From positions 11,354,501 to 11,418,500 of the forward strand of contig NC_092323.1 in NCBI RefSeq assembly GCF_036785885.1: a DNA stretch of 64,000 nucleotides, given 5' to 3'. How positions within the stretch are numbered: position 1 is the first letter of the stretch; each line of letters starts with the position of its first letter. Origin of the DNA: Coffea arabica (taxonomy: Eukaryota; Streptophyta; Magnoliopsida; Gentianales; Rubiaceae). The translations under genes and the position numbers were made by a program. The notes below the pieces were generated by a model. The model was not told where the DNA came from. It worked only from the letters and a program-made list of their open reading frames with translations, and made no database searches. Shown piece after piece: positions 48,934 through 61,534 of the stretch.

Positions 48934-49878
48934 AACGCCATTTACTGGCACAAGCTCCAGTTTCCCCTTCTTGTGGCAGTGCTTTTGAAAACATACCAGG
49001 CTTCCAGCTTCTGTGGGAGTATTTGTAGTTCAACTGCACATTGAGGAGATATTGGCAATCTGCTCGTGCTATGGCAGTCGGCAAACGCATGATTAATGAC
49101 TCGGAAGTATGGAAGATATCAGAATAGCTTTGCTTCTTTATCCGCGTATGTACTGTGTAGTAGAGTTCTTCAGAGGAGTCAGTCAGTCGAGATATTTTGC
49201 GGCATCTACTTGCAAGTTGAAATAGTAGTTCAATTCTTGGATATTGATTATTCTGTACGAGGAGAAATCATTGATACGTTGTTTTACTGCAGATTGAGCT
49301 ATGTAATTGAATTGAAAAATGAAATCTTGTAGTAATTTTTATCGACATTCATTCATGAAGGTGGTGTATCTTTTTTGCCTTGTTGATGCCGATCAAGAGA
49401 AAAGGCCAGTAAAGCCAAACTGAAATGTATATGTATATTGATTTATTTATTTTTTCGGTGACACCACCTCAAGTAACTTTGGTAAATAGTAACCATATAT
49501 ACAACCCAAAATAGAAAAAGAAAAAGTACTTGGTAAATTAAAATACTATTGAGCAACCAATTTTTTTTTATAACCAATTTTTTTTTTTTTATTATTAAGT
49601 TTGCTGGAAATCATCCAACACGTGCCATTTTCCTATCAGTTGACTAGTCAACCGCGCAACAGAGTATAGAGTATATACTCGCCCCCTAACACAGCACCCA
49701 GGCTTCACTTCACGGAAATTGGAAATAGCGAACCAAGAGAAGAGAGACTAAGAGCTGACTGCTCTGAAGTTTGTCCAATGTCCATGGCGGCCTAGGGCTC
49801 AATCAAGCGTCAAGGCCTTCAATTTTCCGAAAGTCTCCAGGAAGATTATTCGAATAAGAGCACAAAAGATCCTTCGCC
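48934..49878. other. Dehydratase 3' UTR and nicastrin promoter/5' UTR
   Basis: Short intergenic spacer between two co-oriented genes. It contains poly-T runs near 49561-49589 and no other recognisable feature. The nicastrin 5' UTR probably lies within the last 200 bases, with a purine-rich AAGAGAAGAGAGACTAAGAG stretch near 49735. Confidence 0.6.
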
Positions 49879-52800
49879 ATGGACACAAGGCTTTTGTTCC
49901 TAATTTCCTGCTTCATCGCTCGTCTTAGCTTCTCTTTATCAGGTTTGTTGTTTATGTACCATTTCGTCGCATTTGAAGCCTGCATTTTTTGTAATTGTTT
50001 TTCTTATGTTGTAATCTTTAGAAATTAGTGTAATTTTGCTGCAAAAAAAAATTAATGTGATGATCCATAATTTCTCTTGTTCTGGCTGGCATATTTCGCG
50101 CGCTGAGCTGCGGTAATGGATAATTGAAGCCTGGGGTGTTTACTGTTTAGATATAGGTTTAATTTGATGGGATGCGAAATGGAGGATTAAGAAAAAAACG
50201 AGACAATAATTTATTTCTGGAAATTGTACTGAAGAGGCTAATTCGCGATTGCGTTGCTGAAGTTATTCGAAAATGCAGTTTCTGTTTGAGTTTCTGTGCG
50301 GTCTCAATCAAGTCCAAGGGATGTGTTTGAGGTGGATCATTGGATTTTTGAAGCATTGATCTTGGGAACTAAGACATATTGTACCATGAGGTTCGTGAGC
50401 AAATAATTTCTGAAGGAAGAATGCGCTGTTAACTAAATAAGCTGAGAGTAGCTTGTTTCCCAACTAGGTGAAGTCAATTTTGTTTCTGAACAAACTATGC
50501 CTGCTGTTAACTAAATAAGCTGCGAGTAACTTGCTTTCCCCAACTAGGTGAGAACAATTTTGCTTCAGAACAAGCTATGCTTGCAGCCATTAAGACTTTC
50601 TTGCTAGTTGTAGTGACTGCTAGGGCGACTGACTGTGAAGTGAAGCTGTGCATGTTAGGCACCAATGCTTTCCGATGGAACTGCTGACGTTGAAGAGGAA
50701 TTTTCAGATTGTATGTGCATTTCTCACAAGTTTGGGTATTGGCTGATGGACAAACAGTTAGGCCATTGTTTAGGGGTAAGTAGGACTTCTAATAGGCAGA
50801 TTTTCAGCTTCAAGATTGATAGATAAGAAAACATAAGTCAACCACATGTTTAAGATTTTGATTCTAGTTGGGTTAGGATTTCTGGAGACCTTAATAAATT
50901 TCTTTCCGACGAATTCCAAGGCAAATAAACAATGCATGAATAACTCCAAAGGCCTCTCTGTATACCTGAAATCTAGAACTTCTTCGCATATGGAAATAGT
51001 TCAATAACAGAAGGAAACTGTAGGAAGGGGAGAAAAAAATGCAAGGAACTGACTTGCTGCATTTGAGTCAGAATGAGTTTAGATGTTACTTAGTGTGAAG
51101 ATAGAATCTGCATCGAATAACGACCATGAGATTCATGGTTTAGGTTCTAGTACATAATCTTCCTTGAACCCTTACCACTTACATCATTCTTTTCTAGTTG
51201 GACATTAAACTTCAAAAGCCATTATTTTTTAAATGCTAGTATAGCAGCTGCTTATCGAAAATAAATGCAGACAGGTTTACTGTTCAGGAAATAGTACTTA
51301 TATTTGGGGAACATGTCAAAAGTAATACCATACTGTTTATCACCTTAGTTATTATTCAGCTGAAGGGAAAAGTCAAGATTTAAGGTCCAGAAAAGCCTAA
51401 TTTTTTATCACAAAGGAAACTTCGTGTAAACTACATAATCAAATCTCCAACAGCTTTGTGATCCTAGCTGGTCTCTCACACTAGGCATATCTTTTGATCC
51501 TTTAGCATATCTTATTTGGACAATGTTGTTTCTTCTTTTGGCTATCAAAGAACATATCTCTTAAATAGCATTTTCAGTTGGATATTGTAATTTTGGGCAG
51601 CTTCAGGGGAGTTGAACTCATTCGAATCGGTGCCTGATCTGGAAAAATCAATGTACACAATTGTTGATGGGTATCCATGTGTACGGCTGCTGAACCTTTC
51701 AGGGGAGATTGGTTGCTCAAGTGGGACTTCTTATCTTCTTTTTGAATTGGTTAAGATATTCTACTTTGCCATGTTTAATTACTGCTCCTTTGCTTAGATC
51801 CTGGTCATGGAAAAGTTGCTGCACCAGTGGTTAAATTCAAGAATGTGAATCAATTGGTTGAACCATCTGCAATACTGGTTTCCTTGGATGAACTTGACAG
51901 CTTATTGGCAAGGCATGTATTTGATGACTCTATATATCCATTTCAGAAGAATAATCGAGTAACTCTTCCTTTTGATTGAATATTCTTTTACTTTTTTAAA
52001 ATCTAGATTTTGAATTGTATTGTGCTTGATACGGCTTTATGTATTAGTTGAATCTTTACTTTTTTGAGCATCTGAAATTTGAAGCTTCAGATCCCATGTT
52101 TGTTTCTATTTTTGCAAGTTTGGCCTTATAATAAACTATATACTGAAATCCTTACTGGGACACTTTAAATTACTAATCATTTAGTGATGTAACTGGACTG
52201 AGATGCTGAATTTAATTTTTAATTGTTAGCAAAAGGTTGATCTCAATTTACACTAGGTGCATTAGGTTCTGGAAGTGGTTCTTGATAATTAAGTTTTGTT
52301 GAAACAAGGAACTATTTATTTTCAAGAGGAACATGGAAAGTAAAATTAGAGGCTAGAAATAAATGAGTGGATGTACTGTTTGTTAGTGTTAGACTTGGTA
52401 ATGAGTCATACCTTGGGACAACTTTATGTTTCTTTCTGCTCCTACCAAAAGCATATGCGACAATTAATGCCACATGAAAATTCAAACAAAACTGGTAAAA
52501 TTTTGTCTGCATACCAGTGAGAATGGCGGTTAGCCAACTCTTTGGACATATTTAGACATGATAAGAAACTCATCTCATCTAACATTGTCAGCAATCTGAT
52601 CGCTTATGCTGTTTTTGGCTAATGTTTGGTTATACTTTTTCCGAGTAAGTCTAACTTTTCAGCATCTCCTTTTGCGAAGTCATGGCTCCTTTTTCACAAA
52701 AGTCATCTAAATGCATTTAATGATTACTCAACTGCTTAATAATGAGTTGCTCTTCTGACTACCTAATGATTTGGCCTGCAGTGGAGTAACTTTTAAGTGG

Positions 52801-55800
52801 TAAGCTTGTATCAGAAAATGATGCCTAGGACTGCCTCATCTTGTGCCTTCCCATTATGGTCTCATTACTAGAAGAATTAGAATTGTCTGCCTGTTACCTA
52901 TATCTTCTTCCAGGGGAATCCCCTAGTTCAGTATAATTTAATGTATGGTTCACTTGAATAGTTCTATGCTAGTGCTTTTGGCTGCCTGCTTATCATCAAA
53001 AGCACAACTGGTCGACATCAAATCCGTGTGACTGATGTCTTCTATTCTTTCTGTTTCAGAGTATCAAAGGACACTAATTTTGCTAGCCTTGTAGCTGGTA
53101 TATTAGTTGAATCAGGAACTCCGGGTGGAAACAATTTCAAGGGTATAAAGCATTGTCGTTATTTATCTGGGACTATTTAATCATTATCGTTTAGAGCTAC
53201 TTTATCAATGTTTTCATTCCTTTTCAGGATTTTCTCCAGAATTAAAGTTTCCAGAGGCTGAGTTTGCTCCCTATCAGAATAAAAACTTTGAGTGGAATCC
53301 AAGTGTATGTCTTCAGATAACATTTAAATCAGATCTAGACTTCTGTAAAGGGTAAATATGCTTCCTGTGGTAAAGAGATTGGAACCATTCCTACCTTGTG
53401 GTTCCAAAACCTAAATTTTGTCCCCTCGTACATGAAGTTGCTATTGAAATTGACTCAATCAAATTTACATAAATCAAACATTTGTCCAATTTTCCTTATT
53501 TTTTCCCTTGATTTTACTTGTTCCTTTTTTTTTGGAATTCACTTGTTAGTTGTTGCTGTAAATTTTTTCTTCCTCTTCCCCTGTATAAAATACCCTAGCC
53601 CACATGTTATGTCAGCATGGCAGTCAGTTATTGACCAAAAGCAGACACTTCTGACAGGATGCTATCTTCCAGTATTTGCACAAGAATCTACTCAATTTTT
53701 TGCTTTTTTTTTTTTCTTGTATTAGGTTTTATATTTTTTTGTTTTGTTACTCTCCTTCACTTCAATCTTTTGCCAATTTGGTTTGTGCTCAAGTTTGATG
53801 TCATACATGGTTGATTCTTCCAATGCTTTTTGTTGGTAATCTGTTGTATCTTAGGGATATATAACATGTTTCATCATGGAAAATGGATTCTCGTAGCTCC
53901 TCTTAATGTTTATTAGTTTCTTGTACAATTAGAATTTCTAAAACTAAGGAATTCCTGGAGAAACTTACTCTAACTATGGCCGCCTGCAGGGATCTGGAAT
54001 AATGTGGAAGGCTTATAATTTTCCTGTATTCTTACTCTCAGAGAATAGCACACTGGCCTTGCTGGAGGTAATATGCTCTTTGACAGATTCATTTCCTGAT
54101 ATTATATTTGCTTTTATGGCTAATTTGTATTGAGAAAGCTTTTTCTGTTGTTGAGGTGCTAAGTATACTTAAACTGTCAAGACACTAAGCATCTCAGCGC
54201 AATGTCATCCTCCTATTTTTCTAATGAAAGTCATGTTTATCTCTAGTTTATTTTAATGGTTGAGCACTATATCAGGTATCATCTCTGTGATTTAAATGAT
54301 AATAGTGGGGCTAAAGTATCTTTGCGATATTGGTAGAGATAGGATAGTGAGAAAGGTTCCACCATAAGGTCCTCTCTCTTGTTTATGTTACTGTGTATTT
54401 TTTTACCTTCATCTTATTCTCCATTTTCTTATATGTTGATTTTCATACCTGCAGGCTGCAACGAAGAATGAGAAAAGCAAGAAGTCATATACATCAGATG
54501 TAGCTGAATTTGGCCTGGTGATGCAGGTAATAACTGATTGTGGTGGTTAGATTACAATGAACTTTACTACTAAATAGGGAGAATCTACACAACTATTACA
54601 AATTTCTTACTGATTGAGGTCATGCTTTTTGTTGTTTTTCAATGCTTAATTAGACTACAAAATCAGGTACTCATGATTCAGAGTCTTGTTTGAGAGAAGA
54701 AACTTGCCTTCCATTGGGTGGATACAGGTGCAATCTCGTGGGAACTTTTAGCTTTCAATATCTTTTGTATTACAGAAGTTACGTTGACTTGTTTTCTCTA
54801 CCTTTGTCTTCCCATTTTTACCAAAGCGTGAGCTTTAATCAGTTCATGTTTGTAGTGTCCATGAGGCCATTACAATTTGCCACAAACACTTAACCTTATG
54901 GTTATCGATCATTTGAACTGTAAGATCTGGAAAACATTTATGTAGGTTAAGTCATTTGCTTGTTATCGAGTATGATGTCCATTCACGCAATATTCATGGC
55001 ATATCAAGATATAATTTATCAATATTAGTTGTATAGGTTGTGATATATCTAACTACTCCCTGGGTGCTTTTTGCCATAATGAGATGATGTAAATTCCTAG
55101 CCAAGCCACACCTTGTAGTCTGAGGAATACTCAACGTACTTTTGGCTATGATTAGGGCTAAATTTTTTTATTGGTGATCAGGTTCATTTTATTCACTACT
55201 TCCAAATATTTAGCCATATAGTTCATTCTTACTTAATAAATTTGACTTGCTCAAATTTATGATGGACACATTAGATGAGATTGTTCTGTCAGTTTGTGGT
55301 ATCTCCTTAAAAGCGGGATGTTATATCTCATACGAAAACATTGGGTCATACCGTATAGGTGAAGAAAGCTCAGTTGATTCTCTGTGCTTTTTTCTTTTCA
55401 TCCTTTGCCGTATTTTCTGTAATTTAATCCTCTGACATAGGTTAGTCTGCTAATTAACCACATTTGGGATCAAGCACAAAAACACAGGTGCTGTTACTTG
55501 TTAGAGACACAAAAACTGGACTTCTTATGAGCTAACTCTCTTATTGTACATATATCATGAATTCTTTCCGAAGGCCTATTTCTTTATTCTTTCACTTCAT
55601 ATGTCTTCAATTTGAAGGGCAGTGTCTGGTCAGCACTTCCACCAATAAACACTTCAACTTCCCAAAAGTCAAAGCCAATCATATTAGCAGTGACATCTAT
55701 GGATTCCGCTTCCTTTTTCCGTGACAAAAGCCTTGGTGCAGATTCACCTATATCTGTGAGTTAAATCTGTTTTTTTTTTTAAATTTTTTTTTAATTTATA

Positions 55801-58800
55801 ACTTCTTGTTTCTGCAACTGATTTCTTTTATGTGATCTTCTAACACAATGAAAATAATGCAAACTTTTTTTCAAACTATTTTGCAGGGGTTGATTGCCCT
55901 GCTGGCTGCAGTTGATGCTCTTTCACATCTTAATGGCTTGCATCTGAGTAAACAGGTCATTACTGCATGAAACTTGTTTAGATGAAGTACTTATACTAAA
56001 AATTTCTGATGAATTCGTTCATATGTTCCATTTTTCTTATTCTGCATGAGATGCATAATATATATGTTCATAATTTTTTTCCTTGTCCACTTGAAATTTT
56101 TAGACATTTTTCTGTGTTGCAGCTTGTCTTTGTAGTTTTCACTGGAGAAGCGTGGGGATTCTTGGGTAGCCGGAGATTTCTTCTTGAGCTTGATCAACAT
56201 TCAGACGCTGTCAGTGGCCTTGACTTCACATTGATAGAAACGGTATTACCGATACATCTGGTCAATCATCTGTAAATTTGGATATAGATACTGGTACCTT
56301 CTATGACTGGAGTGCTCAATTTTTCTTAAACTGTAGGAGGAAGATGTGAGTGCTGTTTATGAGTTCTATGTCATGCCTTTGATGCTAATTATGGAGTCTT
56401 GTCATGTCAAACTGTTGCATTGCAGATTGCAAAATTGTTTATTTTTCTTGATTAAGCTCCTGAATTTTTTTCAGAAATTAGTATCTTCATTTGTCATAAG
56501 CCCTCGACTCTTTCATACAGATTTTCGTGTAATGCTATGTCCTATCATGCTGCACCGAAAGCTTGTATAAACAACATGGTTTGGTTAGTTTGAACATAAT
56601 GTTTGCTGCACCGAAATCGATTGTTAAAATGTTTGCTGCTTATCTTTTCCAAAAAATGAGACAAAAATAGTTTTTGGCTGGAGATGATACTGATATTCAG
56701 AATGTGATATATCTTTTATCCAGGTATTGGAAATTGGATCTGTTGGAAAAAGCTTTGACCAGGGTGTCAAGAAGTTTTTTGTTCATACAACAGAGGTAGG
56801 GTGGTACTTACCCTTTCATCCAAATGCACTTTTGTTTCTGGTCAAATTTGCATATGGAGTCTATCTGACTGCTTTTGACTCGATGATAAATCTCTGTCTG
56901 CTCTGCATCATCTGTCTCTGGGCTAAAGTGGTGGTTCCCATGTTCTGCTTGAAAAAAAAAAAAAAAAAACTTGTTTGGATGACAATGAGGAATAATACTG
57001 AATTTTGTGGTGGTAAAAAAATCTTCTTTCTACTCGATAAAACAGATTTTTAACTGCATATTTGGATGTACCTTGAGCTCTTCAGACCTGTGTTATTTGA
57101 GTTATATGTTTTATTACTGCCAAGGAAGAAGATCCCACATGCATTCTTATGATGGGATTTAGGATTTCTTTCAATGTTATTCGCATTGTACAAGAGGGAT
57201 ATAATGGATTACTAATGTTAAGTTGACTAGTTGCAATGTCAGTATGATAAACTACTTTATATCTTTATCTATATGATACTGTGGTTTCTTTATATAATTC
57301 AGCTGGGTTCTTCTTACTGAACTTATTCTGTGAATTTATTATAAATTTTGGTAAGGTGATTCCAAGTCCTAATTGGTTTCTTTGCTAGATTGTGATACTT
57401 TATATCTTTATCTATATGATACTGTGGTTTCTTTATATAATTCAACTGGGTTCTTCTTACTGAACTTATTCTGTGAATTTATTATAAATTTTGGTAAGGT
57501 GATTCCAAGTCCTAATTGGTTCTTTGCTAGATCGTGATATCTTTGAACTGCAAGAGGCAAAATCTCTGAAAGAATTATATTTAACCAATGCAAGAACTTT
57601 ATACTTTTTTGTAGTGCAAGAATTTTTTGGGAATCTTAAATTGGTTTAATCTTCTGATGTTTATTGGCAGGCTGCATCAATCTCAAATCAGACATTGGAT
57701 GCTTTAAAACGTGCTCAAGATTCTCTTAAAACTGAAAATGTGAAGATCTCAGTAGCCAGTAAATCAAATCCTGGGATACCACCCTCCTCATTGATGATGT
57801 TTCTGAGGAAGGTTGGTGTTTGGCTGTTGAAATAGGATTTTAGAGTATTTCTCTTACTATATGAATTCTTAATTTGATCAATTTCATCTGTTCCTTGCAC
57901 AACCACAACACCGCATGGAAGACGGGAAGGGAGTGAGTCAAGGTAGCAAAGAAAGTTTAAAAACCAAAAAGCCAAACTAAAAAGGAACGAGAAGCACATA
58001 AAATGTCAAATGGAAAAGGAAAACTGATTAGCAATGCCATTCTTTCTATCACACTGATTACATTTTTATCCCTGACATGGTATATTCTCTTGATTATTTG
58101 TCATCCGTTGGATGAATCATCTGAGTGGCTAGAAGTGTACTGTCGTTCAATTATGCAAACAGCTAGCAGTTCTCTTGGTCTGGTCATCAAAATTCACTGA
58201 CGTGTGCCCTTTTTGTGCCTTAACTTCAATAGAGTGAAAAATGTTGCTTAGCTAATCAGTATCAAGATCTGCCAAATTAATTGTTGTTTTTGTTGTGCTC
58301 TCTGCATACAGAATCCAGATTCTTCAGGGATTGTTTTGGAAGATTTTGATACTGCCTTTACAAACAAATTCTACCATAGTCATCTGGACAATCTATGTGA
58401 GCTGATTTAACTTGTTAGATTCCTATTATTTTCCTGATTGATCTATCTGCAATGCTGCAAAGCTGTTTGGAATGATCCCATTCAACGTGATGTAATGCAG
58501 CTAACATAAACGCCTCAGCAATAGCCGCAGCTTCCTCCCTTGTTGCCAGAAGCCTGTACATCCTTGCTAGTGAAAAGAACGAAATAAATGATTCCGTTCT
58601 GACTGCTATTTCTGTGAATAGCTCTTTCATTGATGAACTCCTTGGTTGCCTGTTAGACTGTGAACCAGGCCTATCATGTGACCTAGTGAACCAATATATT
58701 TCTCCATCTGCTGCATGCCCAAGCCACTATGTTGGTGTTATACAGGGAGAACCATCATCTTCTCCTTATCCTGGTTATGTAGGGGATGTGTCGAGGTTTC

Positions 58801-59272
58801 TATGGAATTTCCTAGCAGACAAAACCTCTGTCCCAACAGAAAATAGAAGTGCTACTTGCCCAAAACATTGCAGTGGCACCGGTGAACTGTGCATCCGAGG
58901 GGAAACTGATGGTAAAGGTGTATGTGTTATCTCCTCCACCAGGTATCATTCAGTTTGCAAACTTATGTTTGTAATTCACAGTAATGCCATACATTCTGAT
59001 GTTGATTGAATTGCATTTTATGGCACCCTAGAGGATTTTTTGCAAATCTTTGCTGATAAAATCTGTGCCCTAAGGCAGCCTTTTACTGTCTATCCAGGCA
59101 TATAATACATTTGTTGCATTCATCTTCAATAAGAAGAATAGGCAAGGACAGCTGGGCATTGAACAGAAAAAAGATGCATAGTATCAGGTTTAGCATGCGT
59201 TCGTAAAGAGAATCGCTTTATATTTTTGTTCCTTGTTCTGGAATAAATGAGCTCTTTTCTTCTTTGTGGCTC

Positions 59273-59327
<55 letters not shown>

Positions 59328-60094
59328 ACTCATTTAAGCTCCACATTGTTCTATCATCAGTTTTGTATCAGATATTTTTGACTCTTATTCTCCTTTTATA
59401 TGGTAGCATTGTTTGTCAGAAATGCAGTACAGGAGTGTTTAAAGAGCATGTCGTTGCCTAACATGTAATTGCAAGTAGAAAGGAATGAAGCACCTTCCTT
59501 AATTTATAAAATTATGACTAGATTTTTGAGATTTGAAGGTTAAAACAGGAGGATGTCATTTGTTTTTACCTGTTGTCATTTGTACCATGTTAATTTGCAT
59601 CATGTGATTTTTTGACTTGCATTATTTGAAGCACCAGAGTATAGGTGATCATAAATGTTGAGACGGTCACGTTTCCACTTTCAATATTGTGCTCTACGAG
59701 CCGTCATTAGTAACACGTTACTTTGAATATTCATCTGCAACGGCACACCAAGGTTGCTTGCTTATATCCAGTGGTTGTAACAAAATTTTTTGTATATTCA
59801 GATGTTCTAATAATCTGTTTCCATCTCAGGTATGTACCAGCTTACTCAACAAGATTGAAATTTGAATCTGATATGTGGAAGCTGCTGCCAACTAATTCTT
59901 CCGACATCATGGGAGCTGCTGACCCAGTCTGGACAGAGAGCAACTGGGATACTATTACACTTCGTGTTTACTCGGTTCAACATGCTTCTTATGATCGCCT
60001 CATTCTACTCTTGGGTATTTCTGTTACAGTTGCAGCATACATTGCGATAGTTATTACTAGATCTGTCATCAGGAAGGCCCTAAAGCGGGATTGA
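49879..60094 (+). CDS. NCT: Nicastrin, gamma-secretase subunit
   Basis: Large type I membrane glycoprotein of the gamma-secretase complex (with presenilin, APH-1 and PEN-2), thought to gate substrate entry; the plant complex is in endomembranes. Exons: 49879-49942, 51601-51720, 51798-51912, 53060-53142, 53228-53304, 53990-54067, 54455-54526, 54654-54727, 55623-55755, 55887-55955, 56123-56242, 56724-56795, 57671-57811, 58312-58396, 58501-58942, 59830-60094. They join in frame to 669 aa, near the ~676 I recall for Arabidopsis. A signal peptide (first ~20 residues) is followed by PCVRLLNLSGEIGCSNPGHG. The aminopeptidase-like fold includes the conserved FTGEAWGFLGSRRF segment, whose Glu corresponds to the substrate-recognition Glu of animal nicastrin. 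The protein ends with a Cys-rich lumenal part and one C-terminal membrane span (LILLLGISVTVAAYIAIVI) with a short basic tail. The intron after 51912 begins with GC. Confidence 0.95.
51913..53059 (+). other. GC-AG intron in nicastrin
   Basis: The donor reads AG|GCATGT and the acceptor TTTCAG|AG. Only this junction joins LLAR to VSKDTNF in frame. Using the nearby GT (CAT|GTATTT) gives an immediate stop with either plausible acceptor. GC-AG introns are about 1% of plant introns by general knowledge. Confidence 0.85.
57254..57538. repeat. 143-bp tandem duplication in a nicastrin intron
   Basis: Copies at about 57254-57396 and 57397-57538 are nearly identical (a CAGCTGGG/CAACTGGG difference, one T deleted, and one or two further changes). 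They lie in the intron between exons 56724-56795 and 57671-57811. Confidence 0.9.
59276..59324. repeat. (TA)n microsatellite in the last nicastrin intron
   Basis: About 24 uninterrupted TA dinucleotides, between exons 58501-58942 and 59830-60094. Confidence 0.95.
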
Positions 60095-61534
60095 CATCAA
60101 TTGCCTTATTATAGGATTTACAGTCAATACGCTTCCTGGATGGAACGTGAGGCTTGGATTCGCTGCTACCTGGATGATATAGCTAGACTTCAAAATTTTA
60201 TTACAAATACTTCCATAGCTAACTGAAAGACTGCAGTTGTTTATTAGCCTGGATGTAGCAATATTTTTTTGTGGTTAGGCTGCGTCCTTTTTTACCCTTT
60301 TGGGTAAATGGCATTTAGTAAAGCTGACTTGCATATTGTAGCCTTTGGTATATTCTCTCAATTCAGTGTCTTTTGATGTCGTTTTGATCCTGTATACAAG
60401 ATATCTTTGATATCTGCATAAATTTCCAAGTACGTGGCTGTTCCCATCAAATTCAGCTCATAATGCAGCTGAGGCTTATCAAATTCAACTAAGAAAGAAA
60501 TGGTTAACCTCCGTAGCGGGCGGCGTCTGACTTAAATCATGCAGAGATACTTCCTGCTTTAACTGGGAATGCTTCCTTCCATGATTGGTTCATCTCCTGA
60601 TCTTTGCTTGCAGTTGAGTAGCCTATTATAGGTCTTCAAAACAGTAACGAGATCCACACTGAACTGAGAATGTGCTCCCTTTCATGAGCTATCAAATAAT
60701 CGAATCTGTCAGACTTGATAAGGTGAGATTGTATCAAAAGATTCAAAAGTAAGTAAAAATAGCAAACCATTGACCAGGATTTCTTGGAAATTTCCTGTAA
60801 ATTACCAAAACCAAGTAAATTAGGATTCTTGTTCAGGATTTTTTAGAAATTTTACCAGCAAGTGCCTTTTTAGTTCCCTCCGGATTTCTCATTGATCTCT
60901 TTGAATTCACCATTTTATCTTAGTATAGAACCATTGGGCATTGGTCCAATGGTTAGAAAGAGCCCCTTTAAAGTATGAGACAAGAAGCATAGTGCTTCTT
61001 GTTTTTAAAAAATTTATATTTCTTGTTCTTAAATTTAGAGATTGCAGTAGTGTATTTATTTGGTCTGGTAAAAAAAAATTAGCATGAGCTTAAGCGGATG
61101 AAATTCAATATCTCTAGAAAATCTCTGATAATCTACGCGAGAAGATTCCCTTTTTTTTTCTGCCCCCAATCTCCAATTCTCAGCTGGAGGCTTCCTTTTT
61201 CCATTTTTCTGCTTTTTATTTTTATTTTTTTTAATTTGAGAAGTCTAGAGCAACGTCATAAAAGAGGACCTTCTCGAGAAGAGAAGCCCAACTATTGAAG
61301 CTCGGAATATCACATGGTCTATGAACCTGAAAAGCCCATGGTTTGATAACCAAGTCGGTTATTAACCGACCCGGATTCCCCACCAACAGCTGCGTGTGAG
61401 TTATACAGAGAAACCACGCGCCTCAGAATCATTCCACAGTCTTTCTCAGCTCAATTTCAGCAAAGAAGTGAAATCGAAAAACTACGCATTTCATTGTGAT
61501 CCTGTCCTTCTGAGATAGCAATAAAACCCAAAAA
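60095..61534. other. Nicastrin 3' UTR and complex I gene promoter/5' UTR
   Basis: Intergenic spacer with no gene. It holds poly-A at about 61069-61078, a T-rich stretch at 61140-61240, and a sequence with a tRNA-like A-box (TGGTCCAATGG, near 60943) but no B-box. The promoter of the complex I gene should lie in the last few hundred bases. Confidence 0.6.

Noticed and set aside
60931-61025. tRNA-like A-box (TGGTCCAATGG) suggesting a tRNA gene or SINE
   Set aside because: No cloverleaf, no B-box and no target duplication.
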